DNA of 64,000 nucleotides from Bosea sp. Tri-49 (GTDB lineage Bacteria > Pseudomonadota > Alphaproteobacteria > Rhizobiales > Beijerinckiaceae), in the NCBI RefSeq assembly GCF_003952665.1, contig NZ_CP017946.1, positions 558,001-622,000 of the forward strand, written 5' to 3'. The translations under genes were made by a program, and so were the position numbers. Shown here piece after piece: positions 62,418 through 64,000 of this stretch; positions within the stretch are counted from its first letter, which is position 1, and every line of letters begins with the position of its first letter. The notes beneath the pieces were generated by a model, which saw only the letters and a program-made list of their open reading frames with translations, was not told the origin of the DNA and made no database searches.

Positions 62418-62448
62418 CCCGCTCCGGAGCGATCCGGGGCGGGTTTTT
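62418..62448 (+). terminator. Intrinsic terminator after the binding-protein gene
   Basis: CCCGCTCCGG at 62418-62427 pairs with CCGGGGCGGG at 62434-62443 (10 positions, one G-T pair) around AGCGAT, followed by TTTTT at 62444-62448. It ends the second liv operon. Confidence 0.85.
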
Positions 62449-62571
62449 CTTTGAGGCAGCTGAGCCGGATCGCGAAACCTCGCAGTCAGAAAACGAGGAG
62501 AGTTGTCGGGAGCTGCGGTGATTGTTCGTCCTCCGGCAGCAAAGCGCGCGAACCAGTCACGGAACCTGCCA

Positions 62572-63222
62572 ATGACCGTCACCATTACCGCCTTCGAACG
62601 CTCGCCTGACCGTGGCAATGGCCTGGCGCGCGACATGCGCCTCCGTTGGGCGCTCGAAGAGGCCGGGCAGCCTTATGAGGTCCGTCTCCTGCCGTTCAAG
62701 GCGATGAAGGAGCCCGCGCATCTCGCGCTTCAACCTTTCGGGCAGATTCCGACCTATGAGGACGGCGATCTTTCCTTGTTCGAGTCGGGGGCGATCGTCT
62801 TCCATATCGCGGAGCGCCATGCCGGCCTGCTGCCGGACGATATGAATGCCCGGGCGCGTGCGATCATGTGGATGTTCGCGGCGCTCAACACGCTGGAGCC
62901 GCCGATCTTTGATCGCAGCCTGGTCAGGATCCTCGAGCGCGACGAGCCCTGGTACGAGCAGCGCCTGCGTGCACTCGAGGGCATCATCCGCAAACGGCTC
63001 GAGGGTCTGTCCAACCACCTCGGCGATGCCGACTGGCTCGACGGTGCGTTCAGTGCCGGCGACCTGTTGATGGTGACGGTGCTGCGCCGGCTGCAGGGTT
63101 CCGGCGAGCTGGAGGAACGGCCGAACCTTGCCGCCTATGTCGCCCGCGCCGAAGCGCGGCCCGCTTACCAGCGTGCCTTTGCCGCTCAGCTGGCGGTGTT
63201 CGCAGCCTCGTCGGCGGGCTGA
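62572..63222 (+). CDS. Glutathione S-transferase family protein
   Basis: The protein has 216 residues from the ATG at 62572. The N-terminal thioredoxin fold has YEVRLLPFKAMKEPAHLALQPFGQIPTYEDGDLSLFES (in two parts), where PFGQIPTYEDG holds the cis-proline and ES the glutathione contact. The C-terminal helical domain ends with an aspartate-containing FSAGDLLMVTVLRRL. It probably conjugates or reduces with glutathione. It stands alone between the liv terminator and a convergent gene. Confidence 0.9.
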   Translation: MTVTITAFERSPDRGNGLARDMRLRWALEEAGQPYEVRLLPFKAMKEPAHLALQPFGQIPTYEDGDLSLFESGAIVFHIAERHAGLLPDDMNARARAIMWMFAALNTLEPPIFDRSLVRILERDEPWYEQRLRALEGIIRKRLEGLSNHLGDADWLDGAFSAGDLLMVTVLRRLQGSGELEERPNLAAYVARAEARPAYQRAFAAQLAVFAASSAG

Positions 63223-63278
63223 CGACGGATTGCTCGGGGCGCCGGCAGAATTGATGATGCCCGGTCACCCTTTGTGGG

Positions 63279-63917
63279 TCACACGGACAATCGCACGCTG
63301 TCCGTCATCAACTTGGCGCCCAGGGCCCCGACCACCGCTCCGGCGGCCCGATCGATCCAGATCTTCGAGCGCAGATAGGCAGCCTTTGGCGCGCGGGCCG
63401 AGAACCCGACGGCAACGACTGTGTACCAGGCGAATTCAATGAGGAAGAGCATGGGCGGCAGGGCAAAATACATCCAGGACGGCGTCGGCGACGGCAGCAG
63501 GGCGGCGAACATGGAGGCGTAGAAGATCGCGGTCTTCGGGTTGGACAGCTGAACGAAGAGCGCCTTCAGCAACGACTTCCAGAGAGTGCTCGGCCGTTCC
63601 GCCGTGGCCTCAGTGATGTCAAGCAGCTCGGGCGCGGCACGCCAGATATTCACGCCTAGCCAGACGAGATAAGCGCCGCCGGCCAGCCGGAGCGCCAGGT
63701 TGAGCCATTCGACCTGCAACAGGATCGCCGTCAGGCCCGCGACCGCGACGGTTGCGAAGATAAAACCACCAATTCCCATACCGATCGCCGCCATCACGCC
63801 ATCGGCACGGGTGCCGGAGATGGCGATGCGCGAGACCACGACGAAGCTCGGGCCGGGACTGATCGCGCCAAGCAGGAAAACGCCGAGGATCGAGACCAGA
63901 ACAGCAAATTCATGCAT
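63279..63917 (-). CDS. LysE/RhtB family amino-acid exporter
   Basis: The protein has 212 residues with about six membrane segments. GAISPGPSFVVVSRIAISGTR is the LysE-family N-terminal signature, followed by FVQLSNPKTAIFYASMFAALLP in the middle. Family members export lysine, homoserine or threonine. It is convergent with the GST gene. Confidence 0.92.
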   Translation of the reverse strand: MHEFAVLVSILGVFLLGAISPGPSFVVVSRIAISGTRADGVMAAIGMGIGGFIFATVAVAGLTAILLQVEWLNLALRLAGGAYLVWLGVNIWRAAPELLDITEATAERPSTLWKSLLKALFVQLSNPKTAIFYASMFAALLPSPTPSWMYFALPPMLFLIEFAWYTVVAVGFSARAPKAAYLRSKIWIDRAAGAVVGALGAKLMTDSVRLSV

Positions 63918-64000
63918 GGCTATGCCTCGCTATCGTCAATCCGCCGGTTCGTGCCGGCTGCGGGCCAATCTAGCGACAGCGAGTGTCAAGGCCAATCGTC
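63918..64000. other. Right edge, no feature seen
   Basis: The last 83 bp lie upstream of the LysE-type gene and probably contain its promoter. Nothing else can be supported. Confidence 0.3.

Noticed and set aside
63251..63272. GGTCAC repeated twice as an inverted terminator between GST and LysE genes
   Set aside because: The copies are direct rather than inverted, so no hairpin forms.

Overview
The window is GC-rich chromosomal DNA from an alphaproteobacterium, most probably a Hyphomicrobiales (Rhizobiales) organism of the Bosea/Methylobacterium type. This is judged from family content (two Liv-type ABC operons, PQQ synthesis, a DUF6867 gene behind a liv operon, DUF1127 and DUF1488 proteins, small lysine-rich rhizobial proteins) and from strong third-position GC. 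I see no rRNA, tRNA, CRISPR array, intact insertion sequence or integrase. The left edge cuts a flavin amine oxidase gene.

Region 1 (1-14320) holds the cut amine oxidase, a TonB-dependent receptor with the FRAP and NPLL boxes of heme receptors, and an RpiR-type regulator divergent from a tightly packed nine-gene operon. That operon encodes a Liv-type ABC importer (binding protein, two permeases, two ATPases), a third and degenerate ABC ATPase lacking the signature helical region, an SDR dehydrogenase, an IlvD/Edd-type sugar-acid dehydratase and an aldehyde dehydrogenase. The set looks like non-phosphorylative sugar or sugar-acid catabolism.

Region 2 (14755-19903) has a DUF1127 protein, a methyltransferase, an orphan ABC-type binding protein next to a membrane class III nucleotide cyclase, and a convergent CRP-family regulator with an intact-looking cyclic-nucleotide pocket. 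Region 3 (20455-25794) is PQQ: pqqBC on the plus strand face pqqA-pqqD-pqqE on the minus strand, with a PQQ-type sugar dehydrogenase and a cytochrome c just upstream of pqqA. A 26-codon ORF sits in the usual pqqA position before pqqB but lacks the PqqA Glu/Tyr pair.

Region 4 (25958-36925) is a LysR-controlled catabolic cluster of unknown substrate: Rieske oxygenase, ferredoxin-type reductase, HisC-like aminotransferase, a complete oligopeptide-type ABC importer with a fused double ATPase, and a GlcD-type flavin dehydrogenase. After about 1.2 kb of non-coding DNA with an AT-rich island, region 5 (38102-46719) is a glycan cluster: ManA, a GT4 fused to a C-terminal domain, a GH130 protein, small proteins, a GH13 hydrolase and a second GT4. 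It suggests a mannose-containing intracellular glycan or oligosaccharide.

Region 6 (46720-49403) is a zone of small genes and lower-GC DNA with one unrecognised coiled-coil protein, a large imperfect inverted repeat and an isolated plus-strand terminator. Region 7 (49415-63917) is more housekeeping-like: TrmJ-type tRNA methyltransferase, two chemoreceptors, a membrane dipeptidase, a second complete liv operon ending in DUF6867 and its binding protein, a GST and a LysE-type exporter.
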